From Marinoscillum pacificum (lineage in GTDB: Bacteria > Bacteroidota > Bacteroidia > Cytophagales > Cyclobacteriaceae), in contig NZ_JAMZMJ010000013.1 of NCBI RefSeq assembly GCF_024714495.1, positions 1 to 64,000 on the forward strand: a DNA stretch of 64,000 bases, written 5' to 3'. How positions within the stretch are numbered: position 1 is the first letter of the stretch; the number at the start of each line of letters is the position of its first letter. The notes beneath the pieces are model-generated. The model was not told where the DNA came from. It did not search any database and was given only the letters and a program-made list of their open reading frames with translations. A program made the translations under genes and the position numbers. Of the stretch, positions 9,515-18,540 are shown one piece after another.

Positions 9515-11299
9515 ATGTATAAGAAATTATTAGCTGTTGCAGCCGTTCTGGCAGCAACCATAGGGCTTTATGCTCAAGAAAATATTGTGAGCCTTGATTT
9601 TGAGGTTCAAAAAGGTGATATATCCATCGTAGATATTGATGCCGATGGAGATCAGGATATCCTCATTGTAGGTGAAAATGGAGGTGTTCCAATGGTTCAA
9701 TTATTTCAGAACAATGGTGATTTGACCTTCGAAAAAGTGGAGTCTGTTTTTCAAGGAGGTAACGTTCCTACCTTGGATTTTGGAGATGTAAATGGTGATG
9801 GATTAATGGATGTCCTTCAGTCAGGTTTTGGGGATACACCTTTTGTTAATCTTTACACTTCCAATGAATCTAATGAATTTGCTGTGGATGAATTATCCAG
9901 TAGTCTGATTCAGATTGCTCCAGGTCTAGGAATTGCCGATTTGAACAATGATGGCCATACCGATATATTCATCTTTGGAAATCATAACATTGAAGATCAG
10001 CGACCAAAAGTGTATTTGGGAAATAGTGAAGGTGGATTTGATGCAACTTCACCATTTGATTCCTATCAGTTTATAGATTCTAAACCTCAAGCAGTAGACT
10101 ATGATTCAGATGGAGATTTGGACTTGTGGGTAATGGCTGGATACGAGGTGAATAAAGATGCCAGGTTTGGAATGATTTTCGAAAATGATGGTGGAGAATT
10201 CACTGCTGTAGATCCGGGGATTGTGAATAAAGGTCCAGGTTCTTCTGATTGGGGTGATTATGATGCTGATGGTGATCTTGATTTGTTGATTGGAGGATAC
10301 GGCTATGTGAATTCTGGAGAAGATAATGACCTAATCTACCGCATTTATGAAAATGATGGCGGTACTTTCACGGAGGCGGTTGTTTTCCAACCATTTGGGG
10401 CATTCAGTCCAGGCAATTCCTCTCGTTTTGCAGATTGGGATAACGACGGTGATTTAGATGTAATTGTTACTGGTTGGAATCCAGATGCCGGAGGTCAAAG
10501 AGTTGGGTTCTTTATCAATACTGGAGGATCTTTTGAACTTGCCGATTACAGTCATTCGGTTCCAGGAGTTTCGGAGAGTGCTATTGAAGTGGGAGATTTA
10601 GATAATGATGGTGATCTGGATTTGGTGATCAATGGTTTTTCTGGAAACCAATGGAATGGCGAAGGATCAGCCTTTGGTAGAAATATTTCTGTGGTAATAG
10701 AAAATACAACTGCAGGAAGTAACGAAGCACCAGCAGCGCCATCCAATTTAGCTGCTGAGTCCATTAGTCAGAAAGCAGTCTTTAGTTGGGATGCTCCAAC
10801 AGATGATCACTCTTCTGTATTGACGTATAATTTCTACTTGATTGATTCTGAAGGATACTATTATTATGCTCCGTTGGCAGACATGACTACTGGGGATCTG
10901 ATGATACAGCAAAAAGGAAATGTGGAACTCAATACTTCATGGACTGTTCAGGATTTGCCTTATGGTGAATATGAGTGGGGAGTACAGGCGATAGATAATA
11001 GCTTTGAGGGTTCTACTTTCGCATCTGGCAATTTCACACACCAAGAGCTGGTATTGAGTTCAGGGGATATTGCTGATGCCGTAATCTATCCTAATCCATC
11101 AGTGTCTAAAATCAATCTTTACAATAGCACTTCTGTCGTTGAAGTTGGTGTGCTAACTCTCGATGGCAAATTGGTCAAAACGCTAAAAAACCAGGAAGGT
11201 ACTTCGTATTTGGAGATACAAGTAGCTAGTGGAATTTATTTAGTGAAAATGACGCATTCTGATGGATCGGTTACTACACAAAAAGCTGTAGTCAAATAA
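9515..11299 (+). CDS. Secreted FG-GAP/VCBS propeller protein with T9SS sorting domain
   Basis: Exported 594-residue protein. A signal peptide (about 1-20) is followed by seven Ca-binding FG-GAP-type repeats, recognisable by DIDADGDQD, DVNGDGLMD, DLNNDGHTD, DYDSDGDLD, DYDADGDLD, DWDNDGDLD and DLDNDGDLD, which should form a seven-bladed propeller (about residues 25-405). A fibronectin-like segment (about 410-515) and a C-terminal T9SS sorting domain (from about 523, AVIYPNPSVSKINLY, ending VTTQKAVVK) follow. No catalytic motif is seen. Placed among arabinan enzymes, it may bind glycan or cells at the surface; the function is not known. Confidence 0.85.
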   Translation: MYKKLLAVAAVLAATIGLYAQENIVSLDFEVQKGDISIVDIDADGDQDILIVGENGGVPMVQLFQNNGDLTFEKVESVFQGGNVPTLDFGDVNGDGLMDVLQSGFGDTPFVNLYTSNESNEFAVDELSSSLIQIAPGLGIADLNNDGHTDIFIFGNHNIEDQRPKVYLGNSEGGFDATSPFDSYQFIDSKPQAVDYDSDGDLDLWVMAGYEVNKDARFGMIFENDGGEFTAVDPGIVNKGPGSSDWGDYDADGDLDLLIGGYGYVNSGEDNDLIYRIYENDGGTFTEAVVFQPFGAFSPGNSSRFADWDNDGDLDVIVTGWNPDAGGQRVGFFINTGGSFELADYSHSVPGVSESAIEVGDLDNDGDLDLVINGFSGNQWNGEGSAFGRNISVVIENTTAGSNEAPAAPSNLAAESISQKAVFSWDAPTDDHSSVLTYNFYLIDSEGYYYYAPLADMTTGDLMIQQKGNVELNTSWTVQDLPYGEYEWGVQAIDNSFEGSTFASGNFTHQELVLSSGDIADAVIYPNPSVSKINLYNSTSVVEVGVLTLDGKLVKTLKNQEGTSYLEIQVASGIYLVKMTHSDGSVTTQKAVVK

Positions 11300-11336
11300 T
11301 ACTAAGGCGGGATTTCAACTTTGTATGAAATCCATT

Positions 11337-11365
11337 GGATGGTCTGCAAAGGCCATCCATTTTTA
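11337..11365 (+). terminator. Terminator after the FG-GAP gene
   Basis: An 8-pair stem (GGATGGTC with GGCCATCC) closes on TGCAAA and runs into ATTTTT. It is preceded by another 8-pair hairpin (11310-11317 with 11326-11333). Its position shows that the downstream gene does not start at 11335, although that frame is open. Confidence 0.75.
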
Positions 11366-11418
11366 AGCTTTCCAGCAACTTGCTACTAATGTCGAATCAA
11401 ATAAAAATAAATGCACTT

Positions 11419-13422
11419 ATGATGAAAAAGTTACTTGTTGTACTTCTTGCGTTTGCATCTCATCTTTCATGGTCACAGGACTATCCAGTAAACTATGTGC
11501 TGTCCGTAAAATCACCTGGTAATCCAGCTCAGCAATATGCTATTAACGGAGTTGAAGGTGAACTCGATGCCAAAAACGCACCTGTTTCCATCACTCAAAA
11601 AATGATGAACGTATCAGGTTCCAATGAGCTGACCATCACTGTGCGAGCGAATCAAGATACTTACATCAACTTGAGTGGAGCAGTTGATTTGACAGGTTTT
11701 AACTACGAACAGACTCAGTTTTACCTTCCTGGATTTTGGTATAGAAAAAACTTACGTTCTCCAGATAAAGCGCCAAATGCCAGAGTTAGTAAAAGCTGGA
11801 TCGTTCGAGAAGACCGTTTGAGTACACCATTAGCAGGTGCGTACAATGAGACTTCAGGTAAAGGTGTCAATCTGGTTCGTTTAGATCAGAATGACGAAGT
11901 GTCACTTGCGCCCTTGAATCAAGGGGAAGTGATCCTAAGCGGGCCAACGAATCTAGGCGCGATCGGTTTTCAAGAGAAGTCTAACAAAGTAGCGCTAACA
12001 TTTGCTATTCCATACAAAGAAGCGCCACATTCCTATTATAGAAAACTCACGCTAGGTGAGCCGGTAACTTCATTCATTAAATTGAATGCTGGTGAAACGG
12101 TAACCTACAAATACTTAATTCGAACGTATGATTCGAAGGACTTTTCTGATTTCGTAGCGCAATCGTGGAATACTTCATTTGATATTAAGAATCCGTCAAA
12201 TGTGGATTCGGATGACTTTACTGATGAGGATATCAAGAAAACACTTTCTCAGTTCTGGAAGCAGTCATTTGTGACCAATTCAGACGGATTGAAAGGTTAC
12301 TCTGGGGTGCACTTGTCAACGGAAAAATGTGAAGTACTTCCGTTGCTTGAAGTTGGTTTTGTTGGTAGAGTATTGCTAAACGCCTTCAATTCATTGGAGT
12401 TTGGCTATGAGCAAAACGACCAGCAATTGATTGATATGTCTCAAGAGATTTGGGATAGTTATTTAGCTCATGGATTTACTAAAGGCGGACTTTTCAGAGA
12501 ACGAATAGAAGAGAATCACAACTGGGAAACAGATGTGTTTTCTATCAGAAGACAATCTGAAGGATTGTATGCGGCATTGTTTTACTTGAATTACGAAAAG
12601 AAAGCTGGTAGAAAGCATCCAGAATGGGAAGCCACTGTGAAAAGTATGTTCGATTTGTTTGTGAAGCTTCAAAAAGCAGATGGAAGCTTCCCTCGTAAAT
12701 TCGACGATAGTTTGGTAGTGAAAGATGCGAGTGGAGGAAGTTCGTCATGTGTAGTTCCTCCATTGGTGATGGCTTACGAATACTTTGGAGATAAAAAGTA
12801 TTTGGAAATAGCTAGAAAAGTTGGGGATTACCAGGAAACGGAATTGATCAACAAAGCCGACTATTTCTCATCAACACTAGATGCCAACTGTGAGGATAAA
12901 GAAGCTTCACTTTACGTTGCTACATCATTGTATTATTTAGCTCAGGTTACGAAAGGCAAGGAAAAAGCAAAGTACATTCAATTGGCTAAGAAGGCATCTT
13001 ATTTTGCTCTGTCATGGTACTACACCTGGGACGTTCCTTTTGCTCAAGGGCAAATGTTGGGTGATGTCGATATGAAAACTCGGGGATGGGGAAATGTCTC
13101 TGTGGAGAACAATCATATCGATGTATACATTTTCGAATTTGATGAAATATTGGATTGGTTAGCTGAGGAGACTTCAGAACCTCGTTTCAGTGCATTTGCA
13201 GATGTGATCAGAACATCTATGCGATCACAGCTTTTGCCTTACGAAGACCATATGGTCAATATTGGTAAGGTAGGATATTATCCGGAAGTAGTACAGCACA
13301 CCCAATGGGATTATGGCAAGTTCGGTAAAGGATTTTACAACGACATATTTGCTCCAGGCTGGACGGTAGCTTCCTTATGGGAACTCTTGACTGTAGGTCG
13401 TACAGAAGCCTATTTCAAATAA
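11419..13422 (+). CDS. Putative helical-toroid glycosidase, family not recognised
   Basis: A 667-residue secreted protein. The start at 11419 (MMKKLLVVLL, signal peptide ending near SWSQ) is chosen because the longer frame begins inside a terminator. Residues about 22-270 look like a beta-sandwich domain; from about 285 the protein is helical, with hairpin-like stretches (LYAALFYLNYEK, ASLYVATSLYYLAQV, ASLWELLTVGRTEA) typical of alpha/alpha toroids in glycosidases and lyases. Conserved-looking acidic and aromatic patches include RERIEENHNWETDVF and NNHIDVYIFEFDE. No named GH or PL family was recognised. Its place between a GH43 and a GH93-like gene argues for a role in arabinan or pectin breakdown. 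Confidence 0.6.
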   Translation: MMKKLLVVLLAFASHLSWSQDYPVNYVLSVKSPGNPAQQYAINGVEGELDAKNAPVSITQKMMNVSGSNELTITVRANQDTYINLSGAVDLTGFNYEQTQFYLPGFWYRKNLRSPDKAPNARVSKSWIVREDRLSTPLAGAYNETSGKGVNLVRLDQNDEVSLAPLNQGEVILSGPTNLGAIGFQEKSNKVALTFAIPYKEAPHSYYRKLTLGEPVTSFIKLNAGETVTYKYLIRTYDSKDFSDFVAQSWNTSFDIKNPSNVDSDDFTDEDIKKTLSQFWKQSFVTNSDGLKGYSGVHLSTEKCEVLPLLEVGFVGRVLLNAFNSLEFGYEQNDQQLIDMSQEIWDSYLAHGFTKGGLFRERIEENHNWETDVFSIRRQSEGLYAALFYLNYEKKAGRKHPEWEATVKSMFDLFVKLQKADGSFPRKFDDSLVVKDASGGSSSCVVPPLVMAYEYFGDKKYLEIARKVGDYQETELINKADYFSSTLDANCEDKEASLYVATSLYYLAQVTKGKEKAKYIQLAKKASYFALSWYYTWDVPFAQGQMLGDVDMKTRGWGNVSVENNHIDVYIFEFDEILDWLAEETSEPRFSAFADVIRTSMRSQLLPYEDHMVNIGKVGYYPEVVQHTQWDYGKFGKGFYNDIFAPGWTVASLWELLTVGRTEAYFK

Positions 13423-13435
13423 ACTTAGAAGAACT

Positions 13436-14653
13436 ATGATAGAACCAGCTATTCGATTCATAAAAACCTTCATTCCAATTTTGGTAATCGTAGGGTCGTT
13501 TCTTGCCTGTTCTGCCGGTAAGGATGACCCTACACCAAAGGAGCCTGAAGTAGAGGAGCCTGAGGATACGACTAAGTGGGTTATTGAGCATTCCGTAGCA
13601 GCTAACCCAATAGATCATATCGAATGGGGTACTCCTAAAAAGGTTTCTCACGAAGTATACAATGCTGCTTATCCAAGAATGATCCGTCTAGGTGGAGATA
13701 CACTTCTGATGGCCTATCACGGAGGCGATGAAAACAATTCCTGGGACAATATCTATCTCCGAAAGAGTTTTGATCTAGGAGAATCCTGGTCAGAAGCTGA
13801 AGTGCTGATGGAGGACAATGATCCAGATTATTGGGGCTTTGCAAATCCTGAGTTTTTAGAGCTGAGAAACGGAGTGATTTTGATGGCTTTTACTGGCAGA
13901 GGTAGGCCAGATGATAACCAACATGATAACATCCAGATCATGCAAAGTGATGATCGGGGCCTGACCTGGTCAAGGCCTCGAATTGTCGCCTATGGAAGAT
14001 CATGGGAGCCAGCCATGGTACAGCACCCTAGTGGAGAAGTGATGCTTTTCTACTCTAGTGAAGCTAGATGGTGGCAAGTTGCTGACCAAATAGAGCAAGA
14101 AATCTTAATGGTCATATCTGACAATGACGGACTCTCCTGGGACAATCCAAAAACGGTAGCTTATACCTCCTCAATGCGTGATGGCATGCCTGTGCCAGTG
14201 GTACTTCATGATAAAAAAGGTATTGCCTTTGCTATTGAATCTATTGGGAACTCCAATGGACCCTGGGTAGTTCAATCCAGTTTATCCAATCGATTTGAAG
14301 TGCCTGAAGGTAGATGGTTAGCAGCTCCAAAGACGCTTGTCAATTTTGGTGGAGGTCCATATCTGATTCAACTTCCAACCGGGGAAACCATTTTGTCTCT
14401 ACATGATACAGGTGGAAGAGATATCGGAAGCGACTGGATGAAAAATACGATGTACGTCCTCATTGGGGACGATGAGGCGAAAGATTTTGGAAATGTGTCA
14501 TACCCATTTCCTGATCTGCCAATCAATGAAGGTGCATTTTTCAACTCCGTCTGTGCTTTGGATGCCAATACCATCATTGCGTTGGCAAGCCGAAACTTTG
14601 CTGATGGGCATTCGGAAGTCTACTGGGTGACAGGTACAGTGATTAGAAACTAA
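13436..14653 (+). CDS. Sialidase-fold (BNR) lipoprotein, GH93-like exo-arabinanase candidate
   Basis: A 405-residue lipoprotein (Cys25 in SFLACSAG, then an acidic linker). The body has sialidase-type Asp-box motifs, FDLGESWSEA, DDRGLTWSRP and DNDGLSWDNP, which mark a six-bladed beta-propeller. In an arabinan context the matching family is GH93, whose members are exo-alpha-1,5-L-arabinanases that release arabinobiose; a true sialidase is less likely because no FRIP-type arginine motif or sialic acid genes are seen. Assignment to GH93 is therefore contextual. It follows the toroid gene by 13 bases, so the two are probably cotranscribed. Confidence 0.65.
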   Translation: MIEPAIRFIKTFIPILVIVGSFLACSAGKDDPTPKEPEVEEPEDTTKWVIEHSVAANPIDHIEWGTPKKVSHEVYNAAYPRMIRLGGDTLLMAYHGGDENNSWDNIYLRKSFDLGESWSEAEVLMEDNDPDYWGFANPEFLELRNGVILMAFTGRGRPDDNQHDNIQIMQSDDRGLTWSRPRIVAYGRSWEPAMVQHPSGEVMLFYSSEARWWQVADQIEQEILMVISDNDGLSWDNPKTVAYTSSMRDGMPVPVVLHDKKGIAFAIESIGNSNGPWVVQSSLSNRFEVPEGRWLAAPKTLVNFGGGPYLIQLPTGETILSLHDTGGRDIGSDWMKNTMYVLIGDDEAKDFGNVSYPFPDLPINEGAFFNSVCALDANTIIALASRNFADGHSEVYWVTGTVIRN

Positions 14654-14667
14654 ATAAACTCAAAAGT

Positions 14668-14690
14668 CTCCCTTATTAGGTAAAAGGGAG
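14668..14690 (+). terminator. Hairpin after the BNR gene
   Basis: Perfect 7-base inverted repeat CTCCCTT/AAGGGAG with a 9-base loop. There is no T-run, so it may be a processing or stabilising hairpin and not a terminator. Confidence 0.4.
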
Positions 14691-14787
14691 CATATAAACA
14701 GGTAGTGTGTCGAGATCAATCTCAAAAACAAGGTCTATGAATTGCCTTAATGATGACTGTTTTTAAACAATTAAACTCTACACAACT

Positions 14788-16410
14788 ATGAAAACAACTA
14801 ATCAGAAAATGATGGTCATGCTGTTTATGTTTAGCATGATGTTGACTGAACTTACTGCCCAAACAGTACAGTTCGAATCGTTTAATTTTCCCGGGAGTTT
14901 CATCCGACATGCCTACAGTCGTGGACGAATAGACCCGAATGTTAATCCCTTTCAGGATTCAGAATTTAGGGTAGTTCCAGGCCTTGCTGATGGAAATGCC
15001 ATTTCCATTGAGTCTGTCAATTTCCCTGGCAGATATTTGAGACACAAAAACGGTGAGATTTGGCTGGAAGCGCCCGACGGAACAGGTTGGTACAATCAGG
15101 ATGCTACATGGTGGCTTCGTTCTGGAATCGCTGGAGGTGGCATCTCTTTCGAATCGTATAATTTCTCTGGAAACTACATACGACATAGAGGAGGATTGCT
15201 TTATAGCGAGAATCCTTGGGGTCTTCCTGCTGATGCGACATTTCATGAGCGACCTGTAAACGGCGGACATATGGTCGATGCTTTTGAAGGTGCAGATCCA
15301 GAGCTAACCAATTTTGACGGAAACTACCGAATTTATGTGACCAATCAGGCGGGAGTAATTCGATGTATGCGACCGTATGACAATAACAACTTGAAAGGGA
15401 GTTGGTATGCAACAACGGCTTTTACCATGCCTCCACATTTGATTCATGGCTGGGCTCCTGCAGTCGTCAAAAGAGGAAACGAGTACCGAATGTATTTTTC
15501 GGCAAAGGATACAAGAGGCCCAGATGAAAACAATATCTATGTAGCATTCTCCAATAATCCAAACTCCGGATTTGCCAACGAAGTAGAAGTAGTTCATGAT
15601 GGAGCTGGAGGATGTACCGATGTAATTGATGCTGGTATTGATGGTGATATCATTTACTATGGTGGCTCATTTGGTGGTGGGGCTTTCATGGCTGATTTGA
15701 TCAACAATGGCCGTGGATCTGCAAACCATAGAAGAGTTAACGGACTGACTAATTACTCTGAGGCGCCGTATGTGGGATATGTTTCTGGAGTGGGAAAAGT
15801 GATGTTGTATGCTCGAGGTTACTGGTGGGAAAATTCTTATGGTACCAACTGGGCGACTGGTGATGGACAAAACTGGACATATAGAGGTCAGGTTAATTTC
15901 CCAGTAGCAGATCAGTACCTTTTCAGATTGGGACATGCGTCAACAGTCAATGATTACATCGCGGTAAATAGTAATCGTGCTGGAAACTCGCCGAGAAGAG
16001 TGGCTATTGGTCGCTTAGCAGTCAATGGTCCGTTTTTAGAGGGCAATCGTTCAGAAGGCAACAACGAAGAAATGACTTTAACTGTGGTTTTGGAAGATGT
16101 GACGGATGTGGAAGTAGTTGCTGATTTTGGTGTAATTGAGGATAAAGAATTGAAAATTTACCCGAACCCTGTTCCAAACGAGCGCTTCTATATTGCATTT
16201 AATGCCTCATATGAAGCTAAAAGTGCACGGATTGATATATATGACTTAAGTGGCTCTTTGGTAAAAACTATCACAAGAGATCATGTGGAAATGGGCGTGA
16301 ATTCTTATGAAATCGAAGGATTGAATTTGAAGTCCGGTCAGTACATTTTACATGTGATGAATGATCGAGGAGAGTCTCTTGGAAAAGAGCCATTTTTAGT
16401 AAAAGACTAA
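14788..16410 (+). CDS. CBM42-GH43 arabinan hydrolase with T9SS sorting domain
   Basis: A 540-residue secreted enzyme. After a signal peptide (about 1-25) comes an AbfB-type arabinofuranose-binding module (CBM42, about 26-155) with its three internal trefoil repeats, each carrying SFESYNFPG or SIESVNFPG followed by YIRH or YLRH. A GH43-like propeller follows (about 158-430), with Asp in FEGADPELT, Asp in DVIDAGID and Glu in NYSEAPYVG as the candidate triad. The C-terminus (about 450-540; KIYPNPVPNERFYI, DIYDLSGSLVKTI) is a T9SS sorting domain, so the protein should be surface-attached or released. The CBM42 is the strongest single indication that this locus targets arabinofuranosyl polymers. 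Confidence 0.85.
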   Translation: MKTTNQKMMVMLFMFSMMLTELTAQTVQFESFNFPGSFIRHAYSRGRIDPNVNPFQDSEFRVVPGLADGNAISIESVNFPGRYLRHKNGEIWLEAPDGTGWYNQDATWWLRSGIAGGGISFESYNFSGNYIRHRGGLLYSENPWGLPADATFHERPVNGGHMVDAFEGADPELTNFDGNYRIYVTNQAGVIRCMRPYDNNNLKGSWYATTAFTMPPHLIHGWAPAVVKRGNEYRMYFSAKDTRGPDENNIYVAFSNNPNSGFANEVEVVHDGAGGCTDVIDAGIDGDIIYYGGSFGGGAFMADLINNGRGSANHRRVNGLTNYSEAPYVGYVSGVGKVMLYARGYWWENSYGTNWATGDGQNWTYRGQVNFPVADQYLFRLGHASTVNDYIAVNSNRAGNSPRRVAIGRLAVNGPFLEGNRSEGNNEEMTLTVVLEDVTDVEVVADFGVIEDKELKIYPNPVPNERFYIAFNASYEAKSARIDIYDLSGSLVKTITRDHVEMGVNSYEIEGLNLKSGQYILHVMNDRGESLGKEPFLVKD

Positions 16411-16450
16411 AAGGCAGTTGTTTCAGTTAGAAACATGATTTAGATAGATG

Positions 16451-16476
16451 ATATGGCGTTCTTAGGAGCGCCATAT
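16451..16476 (+). terminator. Hairpin after the CBM42-GH43 gene
   Basis: An 11-pair stem (ATATGGCGTTC with GAGCGCCATAT, one G-U pair) on a TTAG tetraloop, followed by an AT-rich but not T-only stretch. Probable terminator or processing hairpin. Confidence 0.55.
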
Positions 16477-16558
16477 ATTAAACTTATTTATAACGTAAAA
16501 TATACGGTTATATGCGTAGGATTTTCGATCTTAGTATATTCATTCAAAAGATCCCAAA

Positions 16559-18469
16559 ATGATGACCTTCAAGAGAATTTTTTCAATAGCTCTGATGACT
16601 TTTTGTGCGCATATCCTAACCGCACAATTACAAGTCGCCAATGTGTTTGGCGATAATATGGTTTTACAAAGAGAGAAAGCTGTAAAAGTATGGGGACAAG
16701 CCAGTCCGAAAGAAGCTATTTCTGTACAGTTCAATGGACAATCTGTTTCTGGCAAAGCCGATAAATCTGGAAAATGGATAGTTGAATTGCACCCAATGAC
16801 TCATGGTGGGCCTTTTGAAATGACCATCAGCGGAAAAAAGGAAGAATTACATCTTAAGAATATTTTGATCGGAGATGTGTGGATTGGAAGTGGACAGTCG
16901 AACATGGAATGGCCATTGTTCAATACAAAAACCGGTAAAGAATCGATCGCGAATAGCGCGAATAAGAATATTAGACTTTTCACTGTTGAGGAAGCCATGG
17001 CTGCCAATCCAAATGCAGATGTCACTACCAATGGATGGTTTGTAAGCAACCCTGAGTCGACACCAAATTTCTCTGCAGTAGCGTATCATTTTGGTAAGCA
17101 AATCAATCAAGACCTTGATATTCCAATTGGACTGATTCACAGTTCATGGGGAGGAACGGACATAGAAACCTGGATGAGTTGGGAAGCATTGTCTTCTGTA
17201 GATGGTTTTGGTAATTTGAATAAGGAAGAACTGGTATATCGTCAGGAGAACTCGGGTAAAATGAGAGCTGCTTTTCAAGCTGCGATTGCTGAAGAACCAG
17301 GCATGAAGCAAAATTGGTTCAAGCTGTCTGCGAAAGAATACCAGTCATGGGAAACGATAGAAATGCCCAAAATTTGGGAAAGCACTAAGATTGGTAATGA
17401 AGACGGTATTATATGGTTTGCAAAGTCATTTGAGTTAACCAAAGAGCAAGTGAAAGATGCTACTTTAAGTTTGGGGCCGATAGATGATATTGATGATACC
17501 TACATCAATGGTCAATTGGTAGGCCATATGGAAGACTGGTCAGTAGCTCGAAAATATAATGTTTCGAAAACGGTACTAAAAGAAGGTATCAATTGGCTGG
17601 TTATTCGAGTAACGGATAACACTGGAGGAGGTGGAATCTACGGAAAGCCTTCAGATCTAAATTTAAATACAGGTGGTGCTACCATTGATTTGTCAGGGAA
17701 GTGGTACTACAAGACAGCAGTCCTTTCATCTGCTTTTGGCAATCCATCTAGTGGACCGAATGATTTTCCAACGTGTTTGTACAATGCTATGATTGCTCCA
17801 ATTACAGACTTGTCTATCAAAGGGGTGATTTGGTATCAAGGTGAGAATAACACCAGAAACCCGAAACAATATCGGGAATTATTCCCAGGAATGATCATGG
17901 ATTGGAGAGAACAGTTCAATCAGGATTTTCCATTTATCTGGGTTCAGCTTGCCAACTTCATGACTCCTGCAGCACAACCGAAAGAGAGCGGCTGGGCAGA
18001 ACTTCGTGAAGCACAATCTATGACATTGGCTTTGCCTAAAACTGGACAAGCTGTCATCATCGACATAGGAGAAGCTAATGATATTCATCCGCGCAATAAG
18101 AAGGATGTAGGGTATCGTTTGGCTATGGCTGCTGAAAAGGTAGCGTATAGTAAAGATATCGTTTACTCAGGTCCAACCTTCACTGGAATGGAGTTGGATG
18201 GTAATAAGGCTGTATTGAGTTTTTCAAATACAGGTTCTGGATTGAAAGTCAAAGACAAATATGGCTATGTGAAAGGTTTTGCAATAGCTGGTGCAGATGG
18301 AAAATTTGTATGGGCAAAAGCTCAACTGAACGATAATAAAGTAGTTGTTTGGAGCAGTCAGGTCAATGAGCCAAAAGCAGTTAGATATGCCTGGGGTGAT
18401 AATCCGGATGATGCCAATTTGTACAATAAGGAAGGTCTTCCTGCAAGTCCATTTAGAACAGATCAATAA
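16559..18469 (+). CDS. Sialate O-acetylesterase-type carbohydrate esterase
   Basis: A 636-residue secreted SGNH-type esterase (signal peptide about 1-22). The N-terminal beta-domain (QVANVFGDNMVLQREKAVKV) leads into the catalytic block SGQSNMEWP with nucleophile Ser114; Asp508 and His510 in NDIHPRN complete the catalytic set. A jelly-roll insertion (about residues 270-385, with ATLSLGPIDDIDDTYING) splits the SGNH fold, as in many polysaccharide-acting members. In this locus it more probably removes acetyl groups from pectin or arabinoxylan-like chains than from sialic acid. Its leader overlaps the AT-rich region after a hairpin, so it may have its own promoter. Confidence 0.85.
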   Translation: MMTFKRIFSIALMTFCAHILTAQLQVANVFGDNMVLQREKAVKVWGQASPKEAISVQFNGQSVSGKADKSGKWIVELHPMTHGGPFEMTISGKKEELHLKNILIGDVWIGSGQSNMEWPLFNTKTGKESIANSANKNIRLFTVEEAMAANPNADVTTNGWFVSNPESTPNFSAVAYHFGKQINQDLDIPIGLIHSSWGGTDIETWMSWEALSSVDGFGNLNKEELVYRQENSGKMRAAFQAAIAEEPGMKQNWFKLSAKEYQSWETIEMPKIWESTKIGNEDGIIWFAKSFELTKEQVKDATLSLGPIDDIDDTYINGQLVGHMEDWSVARKYNVSKTVLKEGINWLVIRVTDNTGGGGIYGKPSDLNLNTGGATIDLSGKWYYKTAVLSSAFGNPSSGPNDFPTCLYNAMIAPITDLSIKGVIWYQGENNTRNPKQYRELFPGMIMDWREQFNQDFPFIWVQLANFMTPAAQPKESGWAELREAQSMTLALPKTGQAVIIDIGEANDIHPRNKKDVGYRLAMAAEKVAYSKDIVYSGPTFTGMELDGNKAVLSFSNTGSGLKVKDKYGYVKGFAIAGADGKFVWAKAQLNDNKVVVWSSQVNEPKAVRYAWGDNPDDANLYNKEGLPASPFRTDQ

Positions 18470-18487
18470 AATTTAAAAAATGAATTT

Positions 18488-18503
18488 CAGCATGAAAATG
18501 CTG
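18488..18503 (+). terminator. Small GAAA-loop hairpin
   Basis: Perfect 6-pair stem CAGCAT/ATGCTG on a GAAA tetraloop, between the esterase and the next glycosidase gene. No T-run, so probably an RNA-stabilising hairpin. Confidence 0.35.
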
Positions 18504-18540
18504 TATCAAAAATTGTAAGCGTATAAATGACGTTTAAAAA

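Noticed and set aside
11335-11418. Longer start of the toroid protein
   Set aside because: It would begin inside a terminator hairpin and hide a good signal peptide at 11419.
13436-14653. True sialidase
   Set aside because: Asp-box motifs alone do not prove sialidase activity; no FRIP-type motif or sialic-acid genes are nearby, and the context favours arabinan.
14959-15415. Two overlapping 103-residue frames on the minus strand
   Set aside because: They are antisense to the CBM42-GH43 gene, lack start context and recognisable motifs, and follow from its codon bias.
16453-16656. 67-residue plus-strand frame before the esterase
   Set aside because: It begins in a hairpin and overlaps the esterase start in another frame.
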